Shown here: positions 8,313 through 17,476 of the stretch, in pieces
How the letters are laid out: the number at the start of each line of letters is the position of its first letter
How positions within the stretch are numbered: the stretch's first letter is position 1
NCBI RefSeq assembly: GCF_000346485.2
Contig: NZ_KQ976354.1
Coordinates: 2,731,421 to 2,795,420 of the forward strand
Source of the DNA: Scytonema hofmannii PCC 7110
GTDB taxonomy: Bacteria; Cyanobacteriota; Cyanobacteriia; Cyanobacteriales; Nostocaceae
Length of the DNA: 64,000 bases
Direction of reading: 5' to 3'
Made by a program: the position numbers and the translations under genes
The notes under the pieces: model-generated
Seen by the model: the letters and a program-made list of their open reading frames with translations, nothing else
Database searches by the model: none
Told to the model about the DNA's origin: nothing

Positions 8313-9098
8313 ATGCCAAAACTCCTCCCCCTACTTGATGCTTCATTGAATAAAACCTTTACCAACATTCGCTTGGTTGCTACTGATATGGATGGTACCC
8401 TAACCAAAGGGGGAAAATTTACCAGTGCTTTGTTGCAAGGATTGCAGGATTTAGCGGCTGCTGGCATTCAAGTTGCGATCGTGACTGGAAGAAGTGCAGG
8501 CTGGGTTAGTGGTTTAGCTTACTATTTGCCCATTGTGGGTGCAATAGCAGAAAATGGTGGTTTATTTTATCCGAACGGAAGCGATCGACCAATCGCTTTA
8601 GTACCAATTCCCGACCTCATCGCCCACCGTCAACAACTAGCTGCTGCTTTTCACCAATTAAAAACCCAATTCCCCCTACTGGAAGAATCTACAGATAATC
8701 GCTTTCGCATAACTGACTGGACTTTTGATGTCAAAGGTTTGAGTACAAATGAACTGCAAACCTTAAGCCAACTTTGCCAAGAGATGGGTTGGGGATTCAC
8801 ATACAGCAACGTGCAATGCCATATCAAGCCAAAGCAGCAAGATAAAGCACCTGGATTGTTAAAAGTACTGCGAGAGTTCTTTCCCGAATACAGCCCAGAA
8901 CAAGTTGTCACCGTTGGAGACAGCCCCAACGATGAAAGTTTATTTGATGAGCGTTATTTTCCTGTCTCTGTAGGTGTAGCTAATGTGCTAGAGTATACAA
9001 ATCAAATCCAGCACCAACCCACTTATATAACCTCCGCCACTGAGGGTGAAGGTTTTTGTGAATTAGTTTCTCTATTGAAAATAGCAACTGGGGACTAG
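8313..9098 (+). CDS. HAD-superfamily (Cof-like, IIB) phosphatase
   Basis: Motif I is ATDMDGTLT with the nucleophile Asp and the acid/base Asp two residues later; motif II is IVTGRS; a conserved Lys follows in the cap region; and motif IV is TVGDSPNDESLF. Together these define a class IIB HAD phosphatase, cytoplasmic and Mg-dependent, acting on sugar or other small phosphate esters. The closest general resemblance is to Cof/sucrose-phosphate phosphatase-like proteins; the substrate cannot be told from sequence. The frame is open from 8274, but MPKLLPLLD at 8313 is the better start because the earlier stretch is hydrophobic and overlaps the divergent promoter region. Length from 8313 is 261 residues, normal for the family. 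Confidence 0.85.
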   Translation: MPKLLPLLDASLNKTFTNIRLVATDMDGTLTKGGKFTSALLQGLQDLAAAGIQVAIVTGRSAGWVSGLAYYLPIVGAIAENGGLFYPNGSDRPIALVPIPDLIAHRQQLAAAFHQLKTQFPLLEESTDNRFRITDWTFDVKGLSTNELQTLSQLCQEMGWGFTYSNVQCHIKPKQQDKAPGLLKVLREFFPEYSPEQVVTVGDSPNDESLFDERYFPVSVGVANVLEYTNQIQHQPTYITSATEGEGFCELVSLLKIATGD

Positions 9099-9226
9099 GG
9101 ACTGGGAATTGGGCAGGAGCTATTTTCATACTGCTAAAAATTAATATGAGTGGTAGATAATTTTATAATTAAATAATAAATATTTATCTTATACTCATAC
9201 ATTAATAATTTCATTTTCAAAAAAGC

Positions 9227-10009
9227 ATGACTGCCGATCCACTTTTTTATGAAATATTCAAAGAAATACCTGAATTCTTTTTTGAACTCATCGGTCAACC
9301 AGGAAAAGATCCAAGCATATACAAATTCAGCGCTCCGGAAATTAAACAGAGGGGATTTCGTTTAGATGGATTGCTTTCAACCCCTGAAGCCTATTCAGAT
9401 GAACCAATTTACTTTATCGAGGCTCAGTCTTATAAAGATGATAATTTCTACAACCAGTTAGCTGCAAAGATTATTCTTTACCTGACTCAATATCAACCTT
9501 CCAATGAAGAGTGGTATGCTGTCGTCATTTATGATACAAAAAGTAATGAAGGGAATTTCCCTGGATATTTGAATTTCTTTCTACCCAATTTACGTTGCTT
9601 TTATCTGGATGAATTGGCAAAAATTCCTAACCAACCCCTGGCTGTAGGAGTAATGCGCTTAATAGTCGAAAAGAAAAGCCAAGAAAAAACTGGAGAGCTT
9701 GCTAGACAGTTGCTCGGTCAAGCTCAAGAAGAATTAACAGATACCGCTTTGGAGAAAAAGGTTTTAGAATTTATTAAAGCGGTGGTGATTGATAAATTTG
9801 TTAACTTAAGTCGGGAGGAGCTTGAAGCAATGCTAAATTTAGGTTCTTTGAGAAAAAGTAAAGTTTATCAGGAAGCTTTTGAAGAAGGTATGCTAGAGAC
9901 AAAGCTAAAGACGATTCCCAAACTCATGAAGTTAGGATGGAGTATTGAGCAAATTGCAGAATTCCTAGAACTAGATGTAGAAACGGTGAGGAAAAATACT
10001 CAACAGTAA
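9227..10009 (+). CDS. DUF2887 / Rpn-like PD-(D/E)XK nuclease-type protein
   Basis: The N-terminal half has the pattern of the DUF2887/Rpn families: FRLDGLL with Asp47, then YFIEAQ with Glu65 and Gln67, spaced like a PD-(D/E)xK active site, followed by a helix with YLTQYQP. The C-terminal third ends in a short helix-turn-helix-like segment (LGWSIEQIAEFLELDVETVR). Members are common and multicopy in cyanobacteria and are often described as recombination-promoting nucleases or transposase-like; activity here is untested. No inverted repeats flank it, so it is not part of an evident insertion sequence. Confidence 0.75.
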   Translation: MTADPLFYEIFKEIPEFFFELIGQPGKDPSIYKFSAPEIKQRGFRLDGLLSTPEAYSDEPIYFIEAQSYKDDNFYNQLAAKIILYLTQYQPSNEEWYAVVIYDTKSNEGNFPGYLNFFLPNLRCFYLDELAKIPNQPLAVGVMRLIVEKKSQEKTGELARQLLGQAQEELTDTALEKKVLEFIKAVVIDKFVNLSREELEAMLNLGSLRKSKVYQEAFEEGMLETKLKTIPKLMKLGWSIEQIAEFLELDVETVRKNTQQ

Positions 10010-10072
10010 AATCTAGTGCCAGGACAAGCTGTTTATAGGGGTGTTTGAGTTCAAAATACCTCTATTTACACA

Positions 10073-10534
10073 TCAAGTTGATGATTCAATCTCTCTTTTC
10101 TTTGGACGTATCTCAAAAGCTAAATCGGAACGATAAAAACAGGTATCAAATTCTGAAAAAAAATTCATGTGTCCCAATATTAAAGGAGCATCTCTAGATT
10201 CTGTCCAGGCAAATGCAAGTAACACGGGAGAATAATTTGCAACCACAGCAGATAATATCAAACCGCGTGCCTCTAATCCAGCTAAATTTCCACTCAACTG
10301 AACCGAAGTTGTTTGCTGTTCCCAAACTGCCCCCAGTTGTAAACCAATATTGTAAGGCAGTACGTTCACAGTTGCACCCGTATCCAGTAAACCCATCACT
10401 TCGATAGAGCGATTCTCCAAACGAGAGGCTTTGCCAATGGGGTAATTTAGGGTTAGCGGTAGATATGGCATATTAATGGTAATGCCTTGATTATTTATAC
10501 TTTCGACAAAAGGAAATCGTTTACCCTCAAGCAT
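10073..10534 (-). CDS. Retropepsin-like aspartic protease family protein
   Basis: A 153-residue single-domain protein with the retroviral-type active-site motif LLDTGATVNVLP (Asp51) and a second conserved stretch LILGHMNFFSEF near residue 120. Single-domain aspartyl proteases act as dimers; in cyanobacteria such genes are numerous, short and often paired with a small upstream gene, as here: the preceding 77-codon gene overlaps it by 8 bp, so the two are translationally coupled. Substrate and role are unknown. The pairing resembles a toxin-antitoxin layout but I see no direct evidence for that function. Confidence 0.78.
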   Translation of the reverse strand: MLEGKRFPFVESINNQGITINMPYLPLTLNYPIGKASRLENRSIEVMGLLDTGATVNVLPYNIGLQLGAVWEQQTTSVQLSGNLAGLEARGLILSAVVANYSPVLLAFAWTESRDAPLILGHMNFFSEFDTCFYRSDLAFEIRPKKREIESST

Positions 10535-10760
10535 TATCTTCCTGTTTTGCCTTTGCTAAAAGCTCTCCTAATGTTTGGGCTGCTTCATGTGCGTCGTAAG
10601 GAGACCAAACGACAGCTTCAGTCGATGCAAGTTGTTCTAATAGTAACTTTTCCGACGATTCTCGTTCTAACTCAGCCAACCAACGTTCGGCAATTTCGTT
10701 TTGTTTTTCTTCTGGTAGTTGTTCGATTTTTGCAACTACCTTGCGGAGTAATTCTGTCAT
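10527..10760 (-). CDS. Small acidic helical protein coupled to the aspartic protease
   Basis: A 77-residue protein, highly charged and predicted all-helical (MTELLRKVVAKIEQLPEEKQ, then ELERESSEK). The N-terminal pattern of 'IEQLPEEKQNEIA' is typical of short cyanobacterial proteins sometimes annotated as antitoxin-like (DUF2281-like). It overlaps the protease gene by 8 bp and is read first. Function unknown; a regulatory or chaperone role for its partner is inference from the coupling. Confidence 0.65.
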   Translation of the reverse strand: MTELLRKVVAKIEQLPEEKQNEIAERWLAELERESSEKLLLEQLASTEAVVWSPYDAHEAAQTLGELLAKAKQEDNA

Positions 10761-11175
10761 TCAGATAATTTTAGATGTATCGAGATTGCTAACTTATCAA
10801 ACTCATTTTATTGTAAATTCTTACAGTAATGCCACGAGCGGAACAATTACTTAGAGAACTCCACGAAAAAAAATGCCCAATGGCATCTGAACGCAACTCG
10901 CGTAAAGTGAAGAATCTCATTGAAATGCTCGCGTTAAGCTTTGAGATGCTTCGTTATGCTTACACTACACTGAGCATGACAACTATTAGGAAAACCATTT
11001 TTCAAACATTTAGCAATTTTTAAATAGGTATGAGGTGAAAGAGACTGAAAAACCAAATCTAAAAATTATGGCAATTGGTTTTACTTTACAAAGTATCAAA
11101 AGGTTCTCAGTACCCCATGTCCGGAACACCATCTATCAGTGTAGCGTAAAATTAATTACACTACTCTCAGGACAT
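10761..11175. other. Intergenic, no supported gene
   Basis: About 415 bp between the 77-residue protein gene (minus) and the end of the CNNM gene (minus). A 64-codon plus-strand frame at 10829-11023 has no family resemblance and atypical composition, so I do not call it. No clear hairpin or tandem repeat seen. Confidence 0.5.
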
Positions 11176-12498
11176 TTAGCGAGCGCTGTTATTACCTGAT
11201 TTATCCTCCTGTGTTATTACCAGCACCTTATCAACGCGATTTCCATCCATATCCACCACCTCAAGCCGCATACCTTGCCATTCAAAATGATCTGCAGCTG
11301 TGGGGATACGACCTAAATGGGACATCACAAAACCACCTAATGTTTGATAGCTACCCCGAATTTCGGGAGGTAAATGCTCAATATCAAAAAGATCGAAAAA
11401 TGCCTCTACTGATAACATCCCATCCAACAGCCAAGACCCATCCTCACGTTGTACAATTTGCGGGTCTTCTTGATCGTCAATGGAAGGAACATCGCCAACA
11501 ATTTCTATCATAACGTCGTTAAGAGTTACAAGTCCTTGAATCACGCCGTATTCATCAACCACGAGTGCCATGTGAGTTACGGTTTGCTTGAATAATTCCA
11601 ATACTTTTAAACCGCGTGTGCTTTCTGGCACATATGTTGGCTGTAGCAAACCTACTGTCAAATCTAACTGTTCGCCGCTAAAACTCCGGGCTAGCAAGTC
11701 AGTAACTCGGATAATACCCAGTACGTTATCAAGCCCTCCCTGACAAACTGGATACCGGGAATAACCACTGTCAATAATTTTTTTTCGGTTTTCTTGGGGG
11801 GTATCTTCCAAGTCCAACCAAACAATATCCGGACGGGGGGTCATGAAGGAACTCGCAGGGCGATCGCCCAAGCGAAATACGCGTTCGACCATATCTTGCT
11901 CTGCTTCCTCAAAGGTTCCTTCCTCCGTACCTTGCTCGATTAGGACTCTAATTTCTTCTTCTGTCACTTGCGGTTCTGTAGATGGTCTAATACCCAGGAT
12001 TCGCAATACAGCTTCAGTAGAAATACTGAGCAAATACACAATGGGTGAGCCAAATGTAGCCAGCATCTGCATTGGGATGGACAGAACTGAAGCTATGGAT
12101 TCCGGGTTATTTAAAGCTAGCCGTTTTGGCACTAATTCCCCCAAAATCAGTGTTAAATAGGTAATAATTAGAATTGCTATGCCTTGTCCCAGCTGTACCT
12201 TGTAATTGTCTAGAAAAGGTATAAGACTTAAAACAGGAGAAAGTCTTTTGGCGATAGCTTCTTCGCCAACAGCACCAGACAGAATAGTGAGGAGTGTAAT
12301 TCCAATCTGAACTGTTCCCAGAAATTGATTGGGAGAGGAAGCCAGTTCTAGAGCAACCCGCGCTTTAGCATCACCTTGGTTGGCAAGCTGTTGTAAGCGT
12401 GCCTTTCGGGATGAGACGATCGCCAGTTCAGACATGACAAACAGACCATTGGCGAGAATTAAAAAAAGAATTAATAGAATTTCGATTGTTGGAGACAT
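11176..12498 (-). CDS. CNNM/CorC (TlyC-type) membrane protein
   Basis: A 440-residue protein. Residues ~1-190 form the DUF21/CNNM transmembrane domain: an initial helix (IEILLILFLILANGLFVMSE) and further hydrophobic segments with the Pro-rich turn ILGELVPKRLAL. Two CBS domains follow (~205-330, with FMTPRPDIVWLD and VVDEYGVIQGLVT), then a CorC_HlyC domain (~345-430). Proteins of this build are linked to Mg2+/Co2+ transport or efflux; the old name 'hemolysin' is misleading. Downstream sequence up to the end of the CDS is intact. It is divergent from mfd. Confidence 0.88.
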   Translation of the reverse strand: MSPTIEILLILFLILANGLFVMSELAIVSSRKARLQQLANQGDAKARVALELASSPNQFLGTVQIGITLLTILSGAVGEEAIAKRLSPVLSLIPFLDNYKVQLGQGIAILIITYLTLILGELVPKRLALNNPESIASVLSIPMQMLATFGSPIVYLLSISTEAVLRILGIRPSTEPQVTEEEIRVLIEQGTEEGTFEEAEQDMVERVFRLGDRPASSFMTPRPDIVWLDLEDTPQENRKKIIDSGYSRYPVCQGGLDNVLGIIRVTDLLARSFSGEQLDLTVGLLQPTYVPESTRGLKVLELFKQTVTHMALVVDEYGVIQGLVTLNDVMIEIVGDVPSIDDQEDPQIVQREDGSWLLDGMLSVEAFFDLFDIEHLPPEIRGSYQTLGGFVMSHLGRIPTAADHFEWQGMRLEVVDMDGNRVDKVLVITQEDKSGNNSAR

Positions 12499-12784
12499 TT
12501 GAATAATGCCGATACCATCGGCTACCTGTGCTTAACCTTAACCTCTTAGTATCTAGTATCACTGGAGATGTCATGAAACACTCTAAATACAAAAAAAGCA
12601 ATTCATCCAGAACCATAGGTTAGTCATAAGTCAGTTAAAATAAGTAACACCCAACCGTATATTAGCTATTAGACAGTGCTTATTGTACTAGTTTTTTATT
12701 GACTCTACCTAAATATTGGCTGAAAAACAACGGTTTATTGAATCAGAGCGAGTCCACTTCCATTGTTGGGACTTTTAAAATGGT

Positions 12785-12815
12785 GAAGGTAGGTGTATCG
12801 TACTAACCTACCTTC
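12785..12815. promoter_or_regulatory. Hairpin in mfd 5' region
   Basis: Perfect 10-bp arms GAAGGTAGGT and ACCTACCTTC around an 11-base loop, 23 bp before the mfd ATG. The rest of the 340-bp divergent region (12499-12838) shows nothing else. The stem could be an operator or an RNA structure limiting mfd translation; no Shine-Dalgarno sequence is evident between it and the start. Confidence 0.45.
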
Positions 12816-12838
12816 AAGAATCATATATTTAAAAACTT

Positions 12839-15800
12839 ATGGCATTTTCTTCCATTGTGCGTGCTTTAGGGCGATCTTCGCTCACCACTGAACTTTTATC
12901 CAAGCTCAATCGGCAACAAGAATTGCTGTTAAGTGGCATTCCTCGCTTGCCCAAAGGCTTGGTAGCATCGGCATTGGCTCAAACTGAAGGACGGAATTTG
13001 TTCGTGGTTTGTGCGACTCTGGAGGAAGCCGGACGCTGGACAACACAACTCGAAGCAATGGGGTGGCAAACAGTACACTTCTACCCCACCTCTGAAGCCT
13101 CCCCATACGAACCCTTCGATCCGGAAACGGAAATGACTTGGGGACAGATGCAGGTGTTGGCAGATTTGGTCAATTTTGGATTGCCGATTTTAGATTTTGG
13201 ATTGGAGAGTGCAGGAAAATCGCAAGACAGTGTTTTTTCTGAAGCGCAAGCAGACAACCAAAATCCAAAATCCAAAATCCAAAATCCAAAATCCCAATGG
13301 GCAATTGTCGCCACCGTCGCAGCACTACAACCGCATTTGCCACCACCAGAAGCCTTTATGCCCTTCTGTATCACTATTAAGCGTGGTATGGAATTTGACC
13401 TAAATAATTTCAGTGAAGAAATTACCAAGCTGGGTTATGAACGAGTGCCGATGGTTGAAACAGAAGGGCAGTGGAGCCGACGGGGCGATATTGTTGACGT
13501 GTTTCCTGTGTCTTCTGAGTTACCAATACGGCTGGAATGGTTCGGGGACGAAATTGAGCAGCTACGAGAATTTGACCCAGCCACTCAACGTTCTACAGCC
13601 CTTGACAAAATTGACCAGAGCGTGCTGACTCCCACTAGCTTTGCTCCCATTGTGATGGAAGCACTTAAAGATAGTGCTGAATTTCAAATGCTGAGTGCTC
13701 AGTTAGAAGAGAATTCTGAATTCAGAACTCAGAATTCAGAACTATTGGAAGGTAGCCGTCGCTTCTTGGGCTTAGCTTTTGATAGACCCGCTTCTCTGCT
13801 AGATTATTTGCCTCCAAATACTTTAATTACTATTGATGAACCAGAACAATGTCATGCTCATAGCGATCGCTGGGTAGAAAATGCTGAAGAACAATGGGGA
13901 ATGGGGAATGGGGAAGAGTTTTCTCCTACTCCCGACTCCCAACTCCCGACTCCCCTCCTTCCTAAAATTCATCGTTGGTTTGATGAATGTCTGGCCGATC
14001 TAGCAAGATTTCATAAATTATCTTTATCGGAATTGGTAGAAGAAGGTTCTGGGATTATCAATCTTGCCAGTCGCCGGGTACCAGTCACGCCACACCAATT
14101 TGCTAAGATTGCGGAGACACTGCGACAAGAACGCGATCGCAAATTCTCCATTTGGCTGCTTTCCGCCCAGCCTTCTCGTTCAGTCTCTCTCTTACAAGAA
14201 CACGACTGTCCCGCACAGTTTATTCCCAACCCCCGCGATTACCAAGCCATTGACAAGTTACAAATCAATCACACACCTGTTGCTCTGAAGTATTCGGGGT
14301 TGGCTGAATTAGAAGGATTCATTCTTCCAACTTTTCGCATAGTCGTCATCACGGATCGCGAATTCTACGGTCAACACACTCTTGCGACTCCCAGTTATGT
14401 TCGCAAGCGGCGAAAAGCTGCTTCAAAACAAGTCGATCCCAACAAACTGCGTCAGGGAGATTTTGTTGTTCATAAAAACCACGGTGTTGGTAAATTTCTC
14501 AAACTAGAGAGTCTGACACTGAACGAGGAAACACGCGAGTATTTGGTCGTGCAGTATGCTGATGGTTTATTAAGAGTTGCAGCCGACCAAGTTGGCGTTT
14601 TGTCGCGGTTGCGTACAACAAACGATAAGCCACCAGAACTTAATAAAATGACTGGTAAGGCTTGGGAAAATACGAAGAACAAAGTCCGCAAAGCCATCAA
14701 AAAATTGGCAGTGGACTTGCTGAAATTGTATGCATCGCGATCGCAACAAACAGGATATGCTTACCCATTAGATAGCCCTTGGCAGGAGGAAATGGAAGAC
14801 TCCTTCCCCTACCAACCAACTACCGACCAGTTGAAAGCCACACAAGATGTGAAACGGGATATGGAAAGCGAACGACCAATGGATCGATTGGTATGTGGGG
14901 ATGTTGGTTTTGGTAAAACAGAAGTGGCAATTCGGGCAATATTCAAAGCCATCACGACTGCAGGAAAACAAGTTGCACTGCTTGCACCGACCACCATCCT
15001 AACTCAGCAACACTACCATACCTTAAAAGAACGCTTTGCACCATATCCCATTAATGTAGGTTTACTCAACCGTTTCCGCACTGCTGAAGAACGCCGCGAT
15101 ATTTTGAAACGATTGGCAACTGGTGAACTAGACGTGGTTGTTGGAACACACCAACTTTTAGGTAAGGGCGTTGCTTTCCGCGACTTGGGACTGTTAGTAG
15201 TGGATGAAGAACAGCGCTTTGGGGTAAATCAAAAGGAGAAAATCAAATCACTTAAAACGCAGGTTGATGTGTTAACTCTTTCTGCGACACCCATTCCCCG
15301 GACTTTGTATATGTCCCTGTCAGGAATTCGGGAAATGAGTTTGATTACAACGCCACCCCCATCCCGGCGACCAATTAAAACTCACCTTTCTCCCGTGAAC
15401 CCAGAAACTGTTCGCAGTGCTATTCGTCAAGAACTCGATCGAGGCGGACAGGTGTTTTATGTCGTTCCACGAGTTGAGGGAATTGAGGAAATAGCAGGAA
15501 GTTTGCGCGAGATGATACCAGGAGCAAGAATTGTTATTGCCCACGGTCAAATGGAAGAAAGTGAGTTAGAATCAACCATGCTTTCTTTTAGCAATGCCGA
15601 AGCGGATATTCTAGTTTGTACGACCATTATTGAATCAGGTTTAGATATCCCGCGAGTCAATACTATTTTGATTGAAGATGCTCATCGCTTCGGCTTATCG
15701 CAGCTTTACCAATTACGGGGTCGTGTTGGTCGTGCGGGAATTCAAGCTCATGCATGGTTATTTTATCCCAGGCAGAGGACATTATCTGATGCAGCCCGTC

Positions 15801-16465
15801 AAAGGTTGCGAGCCATACAGGAATTTGCTCAATTGGGTTCTGGTTATCAGCTAGCAATGCGCGATATGGAAATTCGCGGTGTGGGTAACTTGCTGGGTGC
15901 AGAACAATCGGGACAAATGGAAGCAATTGGGTTTGATTTGTATATGGAAATGCTAGAAGAAGCGATCCGTGAAATTAGAGGTCAAGAAATTCCTAAAGTT
16001 GACGATACGCAAATTGACCTCAACCTCACTGCGTTTATTCCTGCGGATTACATAACCGATTTAGATCAAAAGATGAGTGCATACCGTGCAGTTGCATCGG
16101 CAAAAAATAAAGAAGAGTTGATGCAAATTGCTGCTGAATGGAGCGATCGCTTTGGAGCAGTTCCGACTCCAGCAACTCAGCTATTGCGAGTGATGGAATT
16201 GAAACAATTGGCGAAAAACTTAGGGTTTAGCCGTATTAAACCAGAAAACAAGCAGCATATTGTTTTAGAAACACAAATGGAAGAACCCGGTTGGAATTTA
16301 TTGGCTGAGAATTTGCCGGAAACCCAGAAAACTAGATTTGTATATTCTCCTGGAAAAGTGACTGTACGCGGATTGGCAGTTGTTAAGGCAGATCAACAAT
16401 TACAAATGTTGATTGATGCTTTAAATAAGATGCAAGGTGCAGTTCCAGAGGTGGCTGTTGTGTAA
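12839..16465 (+). CDS. mfd: Transcription-repair coupling factor Mfd
   Basis: Mfd releases RNA polymerase stalled at DNA lesions and recruits UvrA. The N-terminal third is the UvrB-homology region ([42 protein letters not shown]). The RNA-polymerase-interacting domain begins near residue 541 ([14 protein letters not shown]). The RecG-like motor has Walker [12 protein letters not shown] (~686), DEEQRFG (~790), [12 protein letters not shown], and the TRG-type GRVGRAG motif. The C-terminal TRCF domain ([16 protein letters not shown]) is complete. At 1208 residues it is ~50 longer than usual; the excess is three low-complexity inserts encoded by repeats (see 13171, 13713 and 13892). All are in frame and in the N-terminal module, so the motor should work. 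Confidence 0.96.
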   Translation: MAFSSIVRALGRSSLTTELLSKLNRQQELLLSGIPRLPKGLVASALAQTEGRNLFVVCATLEEAGRWTTQLEAMGWQTVHFYPTSEASPYEPFDPETEMTWGQMQVLADLVNFGLPILDFGLESAGKSQDSVFSEAQADNQNPKSKIQNPKSQWAIVATVAALQPHLPPPEAFMPFCITIKRGMEFDLNNFSEEITKLGYERVPMVETEGQWSRRGDIVDVFPVSSELPIRLEWFGDEIEQLREFDPATQRSTALDKIDQSVLTPTSFAPIVMEALKDSAEFQMLSAQLEENSEFRTQNSELLEGSRRFLGLAFDRPASLLDYLPPNTLITIDEPEQCHAHSDRWVENAEEQWGMGNGEEFSPTPDSQLPTPLLPKIHRWFDECLADLARFHKLSLSELVEEGSGIINLASRRVPVTPHQFAKIAETLRQERDRKFSIWLLSAQPSRSVSLLQEHDCPAQFIPNPRDYQAIDKLQINHTPVALKYSGLAELEGFILPTFRIVVITDREFYGQHTLATPSYVRKRRKAASKQVDPNKLRQGDFVVHKNHGVGKFLKLESLTLNEETREYLVVQYADGLLRVAADQVGVLSRLRTTNDKPPELNKMTGKAWENTKNKVRKAIKKLAVDLLKLYASRSQQTGYAYPLDSPWQEEMEDSFPYQPTTDQLKATQDVKRDMESERPMDRLVCGDVGFGKTEVAIRAIFKAITTAGKQVALLAPTTILTQQHYHTLKERFAPYPINVGLLNRFRTAEERRDILKRLATGELDVVVGTHQLLGKGVAFRDLGLLVVDEEQRFGVNQKEKIKSLKTQVDVLTLSATPIPRTLYMSLSGIREMSLITTPPPSRRPIKTHLSPVNPETVRSAIRQELDRGGQVFYVVPRVEGIEEIAGSLREMIPGARIVIAHGQMEESELESTMLSFSNAEADILVCTTIIESGLDIPRVNTILIEDAHRFGLSQLYQLRGRVGRAGIQAHAWLFYPRQRTLSDAARQRLRAIQEFAQLGSGYQLAMRDMEIRGVGNLLGAEQSGQMEAIGFDLYMEMLEEAIREIRGQEIPKVDDTQIDLNLTAFIPADYITDLDQKMSAYRAVASAKNKEELMQIAAEWSDRFGAVPTPATQLLRVMELKQLAKNLGFSRIKPENKQHIVLETQMEEPGWNLLAENLPETQKTRFVYSPGKVTVRGLAVVKADQQLQMLIDALNKMQGAVPEVAVV
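13171..13298. repeat. Inverted-repeat element inside mfd (insert 1)
   Basis: Begins with CAATTTTGGATTGCC plus TAGATTTTGGATTGG and ends with four tandem copies of CCAAAAT, the reverse complement of the first arm. It encodes ~43 residues with tandem [12 protein letters not shown] that have no place in Mfd. The sequence flanking it reads smoothly from LADL to [10 protein letters not shown], as expected for an in-frame MITE-like insertion. A similar AATCCAAAATCCAAAAT run occurs at 49251-49278. Confidence 0.75.
13713..13742. repeat. GAATTC palindromic repeat inside mfd (insert 2)
   Basis: Three GAATTC words in 30 bp (TCTGAATTC, AACTCAGAATTC) encode [12 protein letters not shown]. 'Attctgaattcagaactcag'-type runs are a familiar intergenic repeat of cyanobacteria, and this segment looks like another repeat captured in frame. 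Confidence 0.55.
13892..13958. repeat. GGGGAAT / CTCCCGA repeat inside mfd (insert 3)
   Basis: Three copies of ATGGGGA are followed, after a short loop, by CTCCCGACTCCCAACTCCCG. The two halves are near-complementary. It encodes a Gly/Asn then Pro/Thr-rich linker ([12 protein letters not shown], then [10 protein letters not shown]). The same words occur in intergenic runs at 7270-7315, 33065 and 62070. Confidence 0.75.
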
Positions 16466-16483
16466 AAATCCGTTGGGACGTAG

Positions 16484-16508
16484 GTTGGGTTGAGGAACGA
16501 AACCCAAC
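16484..16508 (+). terminator. Hairpin after mfd
   Basis: GTTGGGTT and AACCCAAC arms with a 9-base loop, 19 bp after the mfd stop and followed by ATTTACA rather than a T-run. 'Gttgggtt...aacccaac' is a common dispersed palindrome in cyanobacteria, so it may be a repeat that also serves as transcript end. Confidence 0.45.
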
Positions 16509-16660
16509 ATTTACAGGCATTTGTTAAGTTTCTCCAGGGCGATCGCAACCCACAAACATTCTTATCTGAGTAGTATTGGGAAGGGAGTAATTGCGTCTTT
16601 ACTCTTGTAAATTTCTAATATCAAAGAAACACAGATTAGCAAAATGGGAGAATTAATTAA

Positions 16661-17476
16661 GTGAAAGTTGAATCCATCTGTATTCAAAACTTCAAGCAAT
16701 TTGATAGACTAGAAGTCTCATTTAAAAACAAAACCTTAGACGAGGTAAGCGATCGCTTCCTGATTTTAGGCGACAATGGTAGTGGTAAAACAACTCTCTT
16801 ACAAGCAGTTGCCCTACCTTTAGCTCTTGGAACTGGACGTATTCGGAATATTGCTGATTTTGATTGGACGGGGTTTTTGCCGGGACGATACTGGCGGTGG
16901 GGTACACCACGGATTGAGTTAGAGGTTTCTTTTGAAGAAGAAGAATTGCTTGCTACCCGTGAAATAGCAAGGAAATGGTACGAAGCTCAGCCGCTTGAAC
17001 GCAAGTCAGACTCAAAAGAATTTGTTGAACCAGATAACAGCCCTCTTGTTCGAGTCATTCTTGATGGAGATTTTTGTAAAGTTGGAAACTCCAAGGCTGA
17101 GTCGGAACAATTTCGGGGGCGATACTATGCTCAGTGGTTTATTAACAAAGGGGATCAATCTGTCCGTTCTTTGTTTTCTCAATTGCCTGGAGTTTTCTGG
17201 TTCGATCAATTTCGCAATCTTGGTTCAAATTCTAATCAGGAATCTGTGGGAGATAGTATAAAAGAGCGTAGTACTGGTATTTCTTTTGAATTTGGTGTAG
17301 GTCGTTTGCGTCAGTTTTTAGTTGACTGGAGACGCCGACAAGAGTCGGGTAAAAATTCTTCAGTAGATTATCTAGGTCAATTGGAAACTCTTTACCAAAA
17401 AGTCTTTCCCAATCGTTACTTTTGGGGACTAGAAAATCTCCCTAGTCCTGATTCGCCTACAGAAGAAACTACATAG
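16661..17476 (+). pseudogene. AAA/SMC-like ATPase, 3' end lost at an insertion sequence
   Basis: Starts MKVESICIQNFKQFDRLEVS with a P-loop GDNGSGKT at residues 37-44, the layout of AAA_15/AAA_23 or RecF/OLD-like ATPases. The start is a GTG or the ATG-like codon at 16661 (sequence reads gtgaaagtt). Full-length relatives usually have a signature, Walker B and D-loop in a C-terminal half; none is present in these 271 residues. The stop codon is formed exactly at the junction with the insertion sequence (flank T plus element AG). The gene is therefore truncated by the element or by a deletion next to it. Similar ATPases occur alone or with nucleases in anti-phage systems; no partner remains here. 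Confidence 0.7.

Noticed and set aside
9227-10009. Rpn-like protein as part of an insertion sequence
   Set aside because: No inverted repeats, target duplication or second transposition gene around it.
10829-11023. 64-codon plus-strand ORF
   Set aside because: No homology pattern, no convincing ribosome-binding site and odd composition.
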